The notes below the pieces were generated by a model that made no database searches, had not been told where the DNA came from, and saw nothing but the letters and a program-made list of their open reading frames with translations. This document shows, piece after piece, positions 52,248 through 61,138 of a stretch of 64,000 bases of DNA (position 1 is the first letter of the stretch; every line of letters starts with the position of its first letter). The stretch is from Sinosporangium siamense (GTDB lineage: Bacteria; Actinomycetota; Actinomycetes; Streptosporangiales; Streptosporangiaceae): assembly GCF_016863435.1 (NCBI RefSeq), contig NZ_BOOW01000034.1, forward strand, positions 1 through 64,000, written 5' to 3'. A program made the position numbers and the translations under genes.

Positions 52248-53960
52248 GTGCCCGCAGAACCCTCCGATCCACGCGCCAGTTCCCGTCTGGCCGAGCTCGG
52301 CGACGACTACTTCACGACGTTTCTCGCCAGTGACCCCTTCAGCGCGAGCATGCTCGGCCTCCCCGGCTACGACGCCCTTGTGCCGGACCCGGGCTTGGCC
52401 GCGAGGGACGCGCTCGACAAGGACCTGTCCCGCATCCGGGCCGCGCTGGAGGAGGTGGCCGACGGCGACCTGTCCGACGAAGACAAGGTCACCAAGGGCG
52501 CCCTGACCCGCGCGCTCCACGACGGCCGCGCCGAGCTGCGGCACGGCGTGTCCGACGTGGCGGTGACGGCGAGCATCGTCGCCCCGCAGATCCAGATGCT
52601 CCACGCCGTCGCATCCATGCCGGTCACCGACGGCGACCGGGGCCGCGACTACCTCTCCCGCCTCGACGGGCTCGACGGCTTCCTGGACGGCTGGCGCGAC
52701 GTCTACCTCGCCGCCAAGGCCGGCGGCAGGTTCCCGGTGCGGGCGGGGGTACGGCAGGCCATCGGCCGGCTCGACCGCAATCTCGCGGGCGACGTCGCGG
52801 CCGACCCGCTGCTGCGGCCGGTGGCGGGCGGCGACGAGGCGGCCGAGCCCTTCCGCGAGGAGGCGCTGCGGCTGATCGAGGAGAAGGTGCGGCCCGCCGC
52901 CCGGCGCCTGCGGGACACCTTCGAGCGCGACCTGCTCCCCGTGGGCCGCTCCGACGACGAGCCGGGCATCTGTCACATCCCCGGCGGGCTCGCGGCGTAC
53001 GCGGACGCCATCGCCCAGCACACCACCACATCGCTGACGGCCGAGGAGATCCACCAGATCGGCCTGACCTGCCTGGCCCGGCTCCGCGAGGAGTTCGCCG
53101 AGGTGGGCGGCAGAGCGCTCGGCATCACGTCGGTGCCCGAGATCCTGCGCACGCTCAAGGACGACCTGTCGCTCAGGTTCGAGACGTCCGAGGAGATCGT
53201 GCGGCTCGTGGACGGCGCCCTGGAACGTGCCAAGGGGGCGGCGGGCGACTGGTTCCCCGCCTACGACATCCCGCCGTGCGTGACCGAGGAGATGGACGAG
53301 TTCGAGGCGGCGGCCGCCCCCGCGGCCTACTACCGGCCCCCGGCGCTCGACGGCTCCCGGCCCGGCACCCACCGGGTGGCAACCGTCGACCCGCGCTCGC
53401 GCTCCCGCTTCGAATACGAGGCGATCACCTTCCACGAGAGCATCCCCGGCCACCACCTGCAGCTCGCGGTGTCCCAGACACTCACCGGCCTGCCTGACTT
53501 CCGCCGCCACCTCGGCGCCGCGCTCACCGCCTATGTCGAGGGCTGGGGCCTCTACGCCGAGCGGCTCGCCGACGAGATGGGGCTCTACAGCTCCGATCTG
53601 CAGCGCCTCGGCATGTTGTCCACCGACGCCTGGCGGGCGTGCCGGCTCGTCGTCGACACGGGCCTGCACCACTTCGGCTGGTCCCGGGAGCAGGCGATCG
53701 CCTTCATGCGCGACAACACCGCCACCAACGAGGCCAACGTCGTCAACGAGGTCGAGCGCTACATCACGATGCCCGGCCAGGCACTCGCCTACATGATCGG
53801 GCGCCGCGAGATCGACCGGCTGCGTGACGAGGCCCGTGCCGTACTCGGGCCCCGCTTCGACATCAAGGAGTTCCACGGCCAGGTCCTCGGTCACGGCGCT
53901 CTGGCGCTGGACGTGCTCGACGACACCATCACCCGCTGGGCCGCCCGGGCCACCCGCTGA
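52248..53960 (+). CDS. DUF885-family metallopeptidase-like protein
   Basis: The 570-aa soluble protein has the DUF885 zinc motif HESIPGHH (396-403) and the downstream Glu in AYVEGWGLYAE, so catalytic residues are present. Family members are carboxypeptidase-like. GTG 52248 is preferred to the adjacent TTG 52245 because GGAG lies five bases before it. It is the first gene of an operon with two esterases 15 bp downstream, suggesting a cytosolic hydrolytic pathway for a peptide or ester compound. Confidence 0.85.
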   Translation: MPAEPSDPRASSRLAELGDDYFTTFLASDPFSASMLGLPGYDALVPDPGLAARDALDKDLSRIRAALEEVADGDLSDEDKVTKGALTRALHDGRAELRHGVSDVAVTASIVAPQIQMLHAVASMPVTDGDRGRDYLSRLDGLDGFLDGWRDVYLAAKAGGRFPVRAGVRQAIGRLDRNLAGDVAADPLLRPVAGGDEAAEPFREEALRLIEEKVRPAARRLRDTFERDLLPVGRSDDEPGICHIPGGLAAYADAIAQHTTTSLTAEEIHQIGLTCLARLREEFAEVGGRALGITSVPEILRTLKDDLSLRFETSEEIVRLVDGALERAKGAAGDWFPAYDIPPCVTEEMDEFEAAAAPAAYYRPPALDGSRPGTHRVATVDPRSRSRFEYEAITFHESIPGHHLQLAVSQTLTGLPDFRRHLGAALTAYVEGWGLYAERLADEMGLYSSDLQRLGMLSTDAWRACRLVVDTGLHHFGWSREQAIAFMRDNTATNEANVVNEVERYITMPGQALAYMIGRREIDRLRDEARAVLGPRFDIKEFHGQVLGHGALALDVLDDTITRWAARATR

Positions 53961-53974
53961 GACAGGAGACCACG

Positions 53975-55294
53975 ATGACGCAGACCCTTGAATCGCCCAG
54001 GCTCACCCGTTTTCTGAAGGCGGTCGAGAACGGCGAAGCCGACGCGGCCGACGCCCTGGCCGACGAGCTCAAGGCCTCGGGCGGCCCCCTCCTCGACGAG
54101 CAGGAGGACGGGAGCGTGCTCGTCACGTTCGTCTACATCGGGCAGGCGAACACCGTACATCTCAACAGTCAGGCGACGGCGGACGTCGACGGCCGTGGGC
54201 CCCTCATGACGAGGGTCCCCGGCACCGACGTGTGGTATTTCTCCGCGCCGATCAGCGACCGGAGACTCTCGGTCACCTACCACTTCCAGCTCGACGACCG
54301 GATAGCCGAGATGTCGGCGGTGGAGATGATGCAGCTCTTCCGCGAGCCGCCGAAGGTCGAGGCGATGATGCGGGAAGCCGTGCTCCACTCGCGGCCCGAC
54401 CCCTTCAACCCGGACGAGAGCATCCACAAGATCGAGGATCTATTCGAGGAGGAGGAACGGTGCCTGCTGCGCACTTCCGTGCTGAGCCTCCCCGACGTCG
54501 ACCGGGCCACGTGGTTCGGCCCACCGCGCCTTCCGGGCGCGACCCTCCACACGCACACCCTGCGCTCGGAGATCCTCGGCAACGAGCGCAAGGTCGTGGT
54601 CTACCTGCCTCCCGTGCCGCTGCCGGAGAGCGGAGATCACCCCGTTGTCGTCGTGCAAGACGGCGACGGCTTCCTGAGCGACGGCTTCGAGCACATCTTC
54701 ACAAATCTCATCGCGGACGGCGAGGTTCCGCCTTTCGTGGGGGTTTTCATCTACAACCCCACGGTCATGTCGCGCATGGAGGAGATGAGCTGTCAGCCGC
54801 AATACGCCGCGTTCTGCGCCGACGAGCTGATGCCGTGGCTGCGGGAGAAGTACGGCGTGACCGCCGACCCGGCGCGCACCGTCGTGGCCGGGTGCAGCTA
54901 TGGCGGGCTTGCCTCGGTCTGGCTCGGCTACTCGCGCTCCGACGTGTTCGGCCGGGTGCTGTCGATGTCCGGGTCTCTGTGGTGGGGCAAGGTCGGCTTC
55001 TTCGACAACGAGGGCGGGCCGCTGGAGTTCGGCCGTGACGACGAGCCCCAGTGGCTGAACCGGCAGTTCGCGTCCGCGCCCCGCAAGCCCGTGAGGTTCT
55101 GGATCGACGCGGGCACGCTGGAGACCAACCCGCTGGAGGACGGCGTCAGCCTGCTTTCGGCCAACCGCAACCTGCGCTCCGTGCTTGAGGCCAAGGGCTA
55201 CGAGGTGCGCTACCACGAGTTCTCCGGCGGGCACGACAACGCCGGATGGCGGCGCTCCCTCCCGCTGGGCCTGCGCTATCTCCTCGGCGCCTGA
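53975..55294 (+). CDS. Fes/enterochelin-esterase-like hydrolase (tandem copy 1)
   Basis: The 439-aa protein has an N-terminal beta-sandwich of the Fes type (SVLVTFVYIG; TDVWYFSAPI) and an alpha/beta-hydrolase domain with GCSYGG (Ser308 nucleophile), an acidic residue in FWIDAGTLE and His in GGHDNAG. Known relatives cleave siderophore esters. ATG 53975 has AGGAGA upstream and lies 15 bp after DUF885. No siderophore genes are visible nearby, so the substrate may be another lactone or ester. Confidence 0.85.
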   Translation: MTQTLESPRLTRFLKAVENGEADAADALADELKASGGPLLDEQEDGSVLVTFVYIGQANTVHLNSQATADVDGRGPLMTRVPGTDVWYFSAPISDRRLSVTYHFQLDDRIAEMSAVEMMQLFREPPKVEAMMREAVLHSRPDPFNPDESIHKIEDLFEEEERCLLRTSVLSLPDVDRATWFGPPRLPGATLHTHTLRSEILGNERKVVVYLPPVPLPESGDHPVVVVQDGDGFLSDGFEHIFTNLIADGEVPPFVGVFIYNPTVMSRMEEMSCQPQYAAFCADELMPWLREKYGVTADPARTVVAGCSYGGLASVWLGYSRSDVFGRVLSMSGSLWWGKVGFFDNEGGPLEFGRDDEPQWLNRQFASAPRKPVRFWIDAGTLETNPLEDGVSLLSANRNLRSVLEAKGYEVRYHEFSGGHDNAGWRRSLPLGLRYLLGA

Positions 55295-55329
55295 GTCCGC
55301 TCACCCGCTTTTACTCAAGGGAACCACGC

Positions 55330-56679
55330 ATGACGACATCCATGATTCAGCCGGCCGTCGATTCTCCGAGGATCAGCCGCTTTCTCCAGGCGGTGCACGA
55401 AGGCGAGGCCGACGCGGTCGAGAGACTCCAGAGCGACCTGCGGGAATCGGCGGGCCCGCTCCAAGAGGAGATGGAGGACGAGAGCGTCATCGTCACCTTC
55501 GTCTACATCGGCCCCGGCGACCAGGTCAATCTCTACTGCCAGCTCGTCGTCGACCCGGGGCAGATGAACAAGGCGATGACCCGCGCCGACGGCACCGACG
55601 TCTGGTATCTGTCCCACCGCGTCACCGACAGGAAGCTCTCAGTCGGTTACCGCTTCCTCGTCGACGACCCGATGGTCTCGCTCAGCATGGACGACGCCAT
55701 GGTGCTGATGCAGCAGCCGGACAAAATGACCGCGCTGATGGACGAGAGCGCCCGCTGCTCCCGGGACGACGCCTTCAACCCCGACCGTTTCGACATCGGC
55801 ATGGACCAGTATCTCGACCCGGCCAAACCCCATGTCACCGTGTGGACCTCCGTACTCAGCCTGCCCGATGTCGACCCGGTCACCTGGCACGGCCCGGCCC
55901 GCCTTGAGGGCGCGACACTGCACACGCACACCTTCCGCTCGGAGGCATTCGACAACGAGCGCACCATCACGGTCTACACCCCGCCGGTGCCGCTGCCGGA
56001 GGGATGCGACCACCCGGTCGTCTTCCTGATCGACGGGGAGATGATGCTGGCCGAGGGATACGACCACATCCTCACCAACCTCATCGCCGCCGGGGAGATC
56101 CCCCCGCTCGTCGGGGTGTTCGTGCACAACGTGTTCGCCGACTCGCGCATGCTGGAGATGAGCTGCCGGCAGGAGTTCGTCACGATGTACGCCGACGAGC
56201 TCATGCCCTGGCTGCGCGCGGAATACGGTGTGACCGCCGACCCGGCGCGCACCGTCGTGTCCGGCTCCAGCTACGGCGGGCTCAGCTCAGCCTGGCTCGC
56301 CTACAACCGCAGCGACGTGTTCGGCCGGGTGCTGTCCATGTCGGGCTCCCACTGGTGGGGCAAGCGCACCGCCTACGGCGCCGACTCAGGCCCCTACGAC
56401 TTCGGCCGCGACGACGAGACCGAGTGGCTGACCAGACAGTTCGCCACCGCTCCCCTGCTTCCGGTCAGGTTCTGGATCGACGCGGGCACCCTGGAGAACG
56501 ACCCCGGCGTCGACGGGCTGAGCCTGCTCTCCTCCAACCGCAACCTGCGCACGGTGCTCCAGGCGAAGGGCTACGAGGTGCGCTACCACGAGTTCTCCGG
56601 CGGGCACGACACCGCCGGATGGCGGCGCACCTTCCCCCTCGGCCTGCGCTATCTGCTGGCCGGCGGCCACGACGGCTGA
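55330..56679 (+). CDS. Fes/enterochelin-esterase-like hydrolase (tandem copy 2)
   Basis: The 449-aa protein is collinear with the preceding gene along its whole length and shares long stretches (GYEVRYHEFSGGHD; NRSDVFGRVLSMSGS), so it is a tandem duplicate. GSSYGG carries Ser314; FWIDAGTLEND and GGHDTAG complete the triad. ATG 55330 follows AAGGGA, 36 bp after copy 1. Divergence in the N-terminal domain suggests different substrates or a heteromer. Confidence 0.86.
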   Translation: MTTSMIQPAVDSPRISRFLQAVHEGEADAVERLQSDLRESAGPLQEEMEDESVIVTFVYIGPGDQVNLYCQLVVDPGQMNKAMTRADGTDVWYLSHRVTDRKLSVGYRFLVDDPMVSLSMDDAMVLMQQPDKMTALMDESARCSRDDAFNPDRFDIGMDQYLDPAKPHVTVWTSVLSLPDVDPVTWHGPARLEGATLHTHTFRSEAFDNERTITVYTPPVPLPEGCDHPVVFLIDGEMMLAEGYDHILTNLIAAGEIPPLVGVFVHNVFADSRMLEMSCRQEFVTMYADELMPWLRAEYGVTADPARTVVSGSSYGGLSSAWLAYNRSDVFGRVLSMSGSHWWGKRTAYGADSGPYDFGRDDETEWLTRQFATAPLLPVRFWIDAGTLENDPGVDGLSLLSSNRNLRTVLQAKGYEVRYHEFSGGHDTAGWRRTFPLGLRYLLAGGHDG

Positions 56680-56809
56680 CGCCGTACCTCTCGAAGTCGC
56701 GCGGTGGCGGGGGCCGCCGCGCGACCCGCCCCTCCTGACCACCCCACCCACGCCACCCGCGCACCGCGCCACCTCACCTCCGCGCGGCGCGCCCTCTCAG
56801 GAGAGAGCC

Positions 56810-58243
56810 ATGTCGAAAGCCCACGCCGAAAGCCCCCCGGAAGACGACTCCTCCCCCGCTGCCGAAGGCGTCTCATGGACGGTGACCGCCTCCCTCGGGG
56901 TGATACTGGCCTCGATCGCCGCCATCGAGGCCATGCCCGCCGTCGCACTTCCCCTGCTTCAGCGCGAGTTCAACACCACCCCGGCGGGCGGCTCGATGCT
57001 GATCGTGGTGTCCGCGCTTATGGCAGCGGTCATCTCTCCTCTCGTCGGCAGGCTCGGCGACAGATACAACGGGCGTGACGTGACGCTAGTCCTCCTGCTC
57101 GTCGTGGTGATCGGTGGCACGATCTCCGCCCTCGCCCCTACCCTCGCGCTTCTGGTAGTGGGCCAGGTCTTCCTCGGCTGCGGCATCGGCTTCATGCCGC
57201 TCGCCTTCGTGCTCCAGCGCAAGCTTTTCCCGCCGGCCAGGATGAAGGTCGCGACGGGGATCGTCATCTCCACGTTCATGGCCGGCGGCACCGCGGGCGC
57301 GCTCCTCGCGGGCCCGATCGCCGAGGGGCTGTCGTGGCATTGGATGTTCGGCCTGCCGACGATCCTCATGACCGCCGCCGGCCTCATCTTCATGCTGGTC
57401 ACGCCGCGCGCCCCGCTGGCCTCGCCACCTGTGCGCGGCGCCTTCGACTGGGCCGGCGCGATCCTGTTCACCGCGGCGCTGATCGTGCTGACGCTCTTCG
57501 TGTCGATGGTGTCCGACGCCGGGCTGTTGTCGGTGCCGTCCCTCGCGGCCCTGGCCGTGCTCGCGGGACTTGTCGCGCTGTGGGTCCGTGCCGAGAGGCG
57601 GGCGAAGGAGCCGCTGGTCGACCTCAAGATGCTGCGGGGGCGTGCCATCCAGGGTGTGGCCGTCGTGGAGCTGGCCGCCGCGGTGGCCAGTGCGTTCGGG
57701 ATGTTCATGCTGCCGCAAATCCTCGCGGCGCCTACCTCGACGGGTTTCGGGCTCGGTCAGTCCATCACCGTCATCGGTTTCACCCTGCTGCCGGCGTCGA
57801 TCGTCGCCCTGGTCGCGGCGCCGCTCGGCGGCCTCGCCGACGCCCGTTTCGGATCACGCGCAGTCGTCCTCGCGGCGACCGCCGGGATCGCGGTGTGCCT
57901 CGTGCCGATGCTGACACTCCCCTCGCAGGTGTGGCACTACGTGGCCTTCATGGTGGCGTACGGCACAGCCCAGACGTTGACGATGACCTCGCTGACCAAC
58001 GCGGTGATCTCCGTGGTGGGCCCGAACGAGACCGGCATCGCGACTGGGTTGTTCATGGTGATCCGCTCGGTGGGCACGTCCCTCGGCACCCCCGTCGTCG
58101 CGCTGGTCATCACCGCGGGCCCGGACGGTCTGGGCACCGCCGACAGCTACGTGATGGGCTACGCCCTGGCCATCGGGGCGTTCGTCGTCACGGCGGCCCT
58201 CACCTTCTTGATTCCGGGGCGTCGCGCCACGACCACGGCCTGA
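56810..58243 (+). CDS. MFS drug/metabolite exporter, DHA2 (14-TM) type
   Basis: The 477-aa membrane protein has about 14 hydrophobic segments, the motif LVGRLGDRYNGRDV after TM2, and GPIAEGLSWHWMFGLP typical of EmrB/QacA-like exporters. ATG 56810 follows CAGGAGAGA. It closes the DUF885-esterase operon after a 130-bp gap, so it may export the substrate or product of these hydrolases. Confidence 0.88.
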   Translation: MSKAHAESPPEDDSSPAAEGVSWTVTASLGVILASIAAIEAMPAVALPLLQREFNTTPAGGSMLIVVSALMAAVISPLVGRLGDRYNGRDVTLVLLLVVVIGGTISALAPTLALLVVGQVFLGCGIGFMPLAFVLQRKLFPPARMKVATGIVISTFMAGGTAGALLAGPIAEGLSWHWMFGLPTILMTAAGLIFMLVTPRAPLASPPVRGAFDWAGAILFTAALIVLTLFVSMVSDAGLLSVPSLAALAVLAGLVALWVRAERRAKEPLVDLKMLRGRAIQGVAVVELAAAVASAFGMFMLPQILAAPTSTGFGLGQSITVIGFTLLPASIVALVAAPLGGLADARFGSRAVVLAATAGIAVCLVPMLTLPSQVWHYVAFMVAYGTAQTLTMTSLTNAVISVVGPNETGIATGLFMVIRSVGTSLGTPVVALVITAGPDGLGTADSYVMGYALAIGAFVVTAALTFLIPGRRATTTA

Positions 58244-58255
58244 ATTCGATCTTGA

Positions 58256-58288
58256 ATGCCCCGTGGTCCACGGTGGATCATGGGGCAT
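58256..58288 (+). repeat. Imperfect inverted repeat directly before a start codon
   Basis: ATGCCCCGTGGTCC (58256-58269) and GGATCATGGGGCAT (58275-58288) pair with two mismatches over a 5-base loop. It begins 12 bases after the MFS stop and ends at the base before the next ATG. It could end the MFS transcript or control translation of the next gene. Confidence 0.5.
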
Positions 58289-59233
58289 ATGTCGGAGGTT
58301 GTGATCGATCCCGAGGTTCCCGAACGTTCGCGGAAGCTGCTTCAGGAGCACCCGGAGGCACTCCACCCGCCCGGAACGCTCCTCCGTAAGCCGCGCTTCG
58401 GCGGGCGAACCTGGCGGGACCTCGGGATGTGCCTCCTGCACGCGCCCGGATGGGCACTGCTGCCCGCGGTCATGGGGTCGTTCCACCGCGGCGGCGTCCA
58501 GGTCTTCGGCTTCCTCGCGCAGGCCGGGGTCATCTGTGCCGGCGGTCTCGCGGTCTACACCGGGACCTCACTCCTTTCGGTCGCGCCGGCCGGCGCGGCG
58601 GTCGCGGCCGGGGTCATGTTCGGGTTGTGCGGGGAAGGCGAGGCCGCACGCCTCGGGCGCACCCTGCGCGACCGCTATGTTCGGCCCGAGGACCTCGGCG
58701 ACAGCGAGGTCGACCTGCTGCACAGGGCCGGGTCCGCGGTGGCCGCCGTGCTCGGGTCGGAGGTGAACAGGGCCGGGCTGCTCGACGACGTGCGCAACAC
58801 GGTGACACTGCCCGCCCAGGTGTGGGAGATCGCGCAGACACTCGCCCAGGTGGACGCGCTGCGCAGAGAGCATGAGGCGGTGCCGGACCGGCGGGACCCG
58901 AGGATAGCCGTCATGCTCCACGCGCAGGGCGAAGCGCTCGCCCTGGCGACCGCGTCGGTGACCCGGCGCGTCGGCGCCCTGGAGGACTACGCCGTCCAGG
59001 TCGTGGCCGCCGACGACGCGCTGCGCCGGTGGGAGACCGCGCAGCGGCTGTCCACCCGGAGCGACGCCTACCGGGAACTGCTCGCCAGGACCGTGCGGGA
59101 CGAACTCGCCGTCACCCAGATCGAGGGCCTCACCGAGGACGCGCGCAGGATCGAGGAGGCGCTGCTCAGCAGCGTCGACCAGGCGCGCAGAAGCGGCCTG
59201 CGCCTCGTCGTGCCGGTCAAGGAGGCGAGCTGA
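58289..59233 (+). CDS. Hypothetical membrane-associated protein, 314 aa
   Basis: After 60 soluble residues come two or three hydrophobic segments (WALLPAVMGSF; VFGFLAQAGVICAGGLAVY; SVAPAGAAVAAGVMFGL). A helical, probably coiled-coil cytosolic part follows (residues about 130-310). ATG 58289 is chosen; an ATG three codons earlier lies inside the hairpin. It overlaps the next gene by one base (TGATG), so the pair is coupled. Family not recognised. Confidence 0.65.
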   Translation: MSEVVIDPEVPERSRKLLQEHPEALHPPGTLLRKPRFGGRTWRDLGMCLLHAPGWALLPAVMGSFHRGGVQVFGFLAQAGVICAGGLAVYTGTSLLSVAPAGAAVAAGVMFGLCGEGEAARLGRTLRDRYVRPEDLGDSEVDLLHRAGSAVAAVLGSEVNRAGLLDDVRNTVTLPAQVWEIAQTLAQVDALRREHEAVPDRRDPRIAVMLHAQGEALALATASVTRRVGALEDYAVQVVAADDALRRWETAQRLSTRSDAYRELLARTVRDELAVTQIEGLTEDARRIEEALLSSVDQARRSGLRLVVPVKEAS

Positions 59234-60234
59234 TGCCGCTCTCACCCGGAGGACGCAGACTGCACGACCCCGTGCCCCGCTGGATGAGCGGATTCGGGGT
59301 GGTCGTCGTGCTCGCCTACGCCGGGGCCTTAGCCGCCGCCCCCGCCGTGGAGGACCTGCTGGCCCGGCGCGTCTTCACCGCGAAGGTGGAATACGAGGTC
59401 ACCGGCAACGGCCTCGCCGACGTGGAGACGGCCCTCCCGGCGCGCAGGCGCCTCACGGGCGCCGAGGTGCCGCTGAAGCGCCGGCAGACGCTCCATCGCG
59501 GCCAAGAGGCCGTGGTCACCGCCTCGGGGGTGGGCGGCGCCATCGTCGGCTGCCGCCTCACCGTCGACGGGGTGCTCGTCGCCGCCGACGCCGGTCAGCG
59601 GGCGACGTGCGCGGTGACGGTCGGCGACACCGCGGCCGGCCCGCCGGAGGGCACGGACGACGTGCCCGCGACAGGCGAGATCGCGGAAAGACCGAGGTTC
59701 GAGGGCCGCACCTCGCCGGTCGAGGGCCGGCTGACCGACCCGGAGGCCGGCCTCTCCTACGCCCGCCTCGGCGGCGCGTGGGGCCCGCCCCGCGGCGGCG
59801 AGGACACACCCGTGGTCGCCGGGGGCGCGCTCACGCTGTGGCGCCACTCCCTGCCCGAGCGCGGATGGTTCTCGGCGTACGGCTCGGGCCTGCTCAACCC
59901 GGGGCTCCTCTACCACGTCACCCCCGAGAAGGACCTCTTCCCCGCCGCCCTCGCCCAGCAGGACGCCCTCACCCGGCTCGCCACCCCCGGCTGCTCCTAC
60001 CGGGACCTCGCCTCCCACCCGCTCACCGTCGGCGGCCGTCCGGCCTGGCTCATCACCAGGGAGGTCACCCTCAGCCCGGAGGCGAACTCCACCGTCCGCA
60101 GCGAGATCAACACACTGGTCCTGATCGACACCGGCGACGTGCGCCCGGCCTACTTCTTCGTCACCATGGCAAGCCCGGCACACGACCACCTACCGGACAT
60201 GAAGCGCCTGGTCTCCTCCCTCCGCGTCATCTGA
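59233..60234 (+). CDS. Hypothetical single-pass membrane or exported protein, 333 aa
   Basis: One N-terminal hydrophobic segment (FGVVVVLAYAGALAAAPAVE) is followed by an extracytoplasmic-looking domain with three Cys in total and beta-rich regions (TGCSYRD-like context, SHPLTVGGRPAWLITREVTL). It may be an anchored lipoprotein-like or stress-sensor protein. It is translationally coupled to the membrane protein upstream. Family not recognised. Confidence 0.65.
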   Translation: MPLSPGGRRLHDPVPRWMSGFGVVVVLAYAGALAAAPAVEDLLARRVFTAKVEYEVTGNGLADVETALPARRRLTGAEVPLKRRQTLHRGQEAVVTASGVGGAIVGCRLTVDGVLVAADAGQRATCAVTVGDTAAGPPEGTDDVPATGEIAERPRFEGRTSPVEGRLTDPEAGLSYARLGGAWGPPRGGEDTPVVAGGALTLWRHSLPERGWFSAYGSGLLNPGLLYHVTPEKDLFPAALAQQDALTRLATPGCSYRDLASHPLTVGGRPAWLITREVTLSPEANSTVRSEINTLVLIDTGDVRPAYFFVTMASPAHDHLPDMKRLVSSLRVI

Positions 60235-60236
60235 CC

Positions 60237-60713
60237 TCATGCCTGCCATATGCGGCTGCGGAGGTCGCCACCTCTGACGATCTGGATCCGCCAGGGTTCG
60301 AGGCGGAGAACATGCAGCTTGGGGTCCTCGGGCGAACTCCAGAACCGCCCGAGGTCGTAACCCGCACCCCTGGGGCTGGTCCGGAGGTAGAGGTCCCACA
60401 CATGACGCCTCACCTCCGGATCGTCGTCCCACGCGGCCACCGTGTCGATCGCTACGGCGTTGTGGCCCCGGGACGTCAAGTAGGAGAAGTTGGTGTGGGG
60501 ATTGCCGGCGATGTGGGCGGCCTTCACGGGGGTCTTGTAGGTCGCAAGCCACCCGAGAGGCACCCCGTCGACCACGTCCCATACCGGAATCAGCACCCGC
60601 GTTCTAGGCCGCCCTTTGGCGTCCACGGTCACCATCGTGGAGTAGACGGTGCTCCCCACGTAGGCGTCGAACTCCTCTTTCATCTCGGCGAAAGTCTGCA
60701 CCTTGGACGTCAT
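60237..60713 (-). CDS. Pyridoxamine 5'-phosphate oxidase-fold (FMN/F420-binding) protein
   Basis: The 158-aa protein has the split-barrel pattern: STMVTVDAKGRPRTRVLIPV, WLATYKTPVKAAHIAGNPHT, NFSYLTSR and LHVLRLEPWRIQIV. GAGGAGC precedes the ATG. It ends three bases from the convergent gene. Members reduce cofactors or small molecules with F420 or FMN, but the role is not fixed. Confidence 0.82.
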   Translation of the reverse strand: MTSKVQTFAEMKEEFDAYVGSTVYSTMVTVDAKGRPRTRVLIPVWDVVDGVPLGWLATYKTPVKAAHIAGNPHTNFSYLTSRGHNAVAIDTVAAWDDDPEVRRHVWDLYLRTSPRGAGYDLGRFWSSPEDPKLHVLRLEPWRIQIVRGGDLRSRIWQA

Positions 60714-60842
60714 CTCAGCTCCTCAGTAGTTCCGTCCCGCACTCATCGCCAAGTGCGAGGGCTCCCGGCTAATTCCCGAGGAGGGAGCTCACGTGGGGCG
60801 AGGTACGCGCGTCCTCGCGCCGGGCGCGGAGACAGCCGCCGT

Positions 60843-61028
60843 ATGAAGACACAAGCCCGGTGCACGGATGGGTCGTGGCGTTATCTGCCCGATGTGAACT
60901 CGCTGCGCGACGCGTCGAGGCGGGGTGCCGACGGGCCCGGCTCCTTGGGGGAGGCGCGGGCGCTGGTGCGGCGGGCTCTGGACGCCGGAGGGCATGACAA
61001 CGTGGCCGTCGTACTGTTGCGCGCCTAA
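60843..61028 (+). pseudogene. PP2C phosphatase C-terminal remnant
   Basis: The frame ends with ARALVRRALDAGGHDNVAVV, the hallmark last metal-binding (GxxDN) motif and strand of PP2C Ser/Thr phosphatases. The remaining 200-plus residues are absent. It is a truncated fragment. Confidence 0.6.
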
Positions 61029-61138
61029 ATAACGGCGGCGACCGCATTGAGGTTTGGTCAAGGGTGCTCTGCCGTACTGGACTTTACGGTCAGGACCGTT
61101 ATAGCGTGCGGGCAAAACTTCACAAGGGAGCCAGCGAC

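Noticed and set aside
52185-53894. Minus-strand open frame opposite the DUF885 gene
   Set aside because: Antisense of a gene with an intact zinc motif; no start signal or family of its own.
53975-56679. Siderophore biosynthesis or uptake locus
   Set aside because: Only esterase-like genes are present; no NRPS, receptor or ABC uptake genes are seen in the window.
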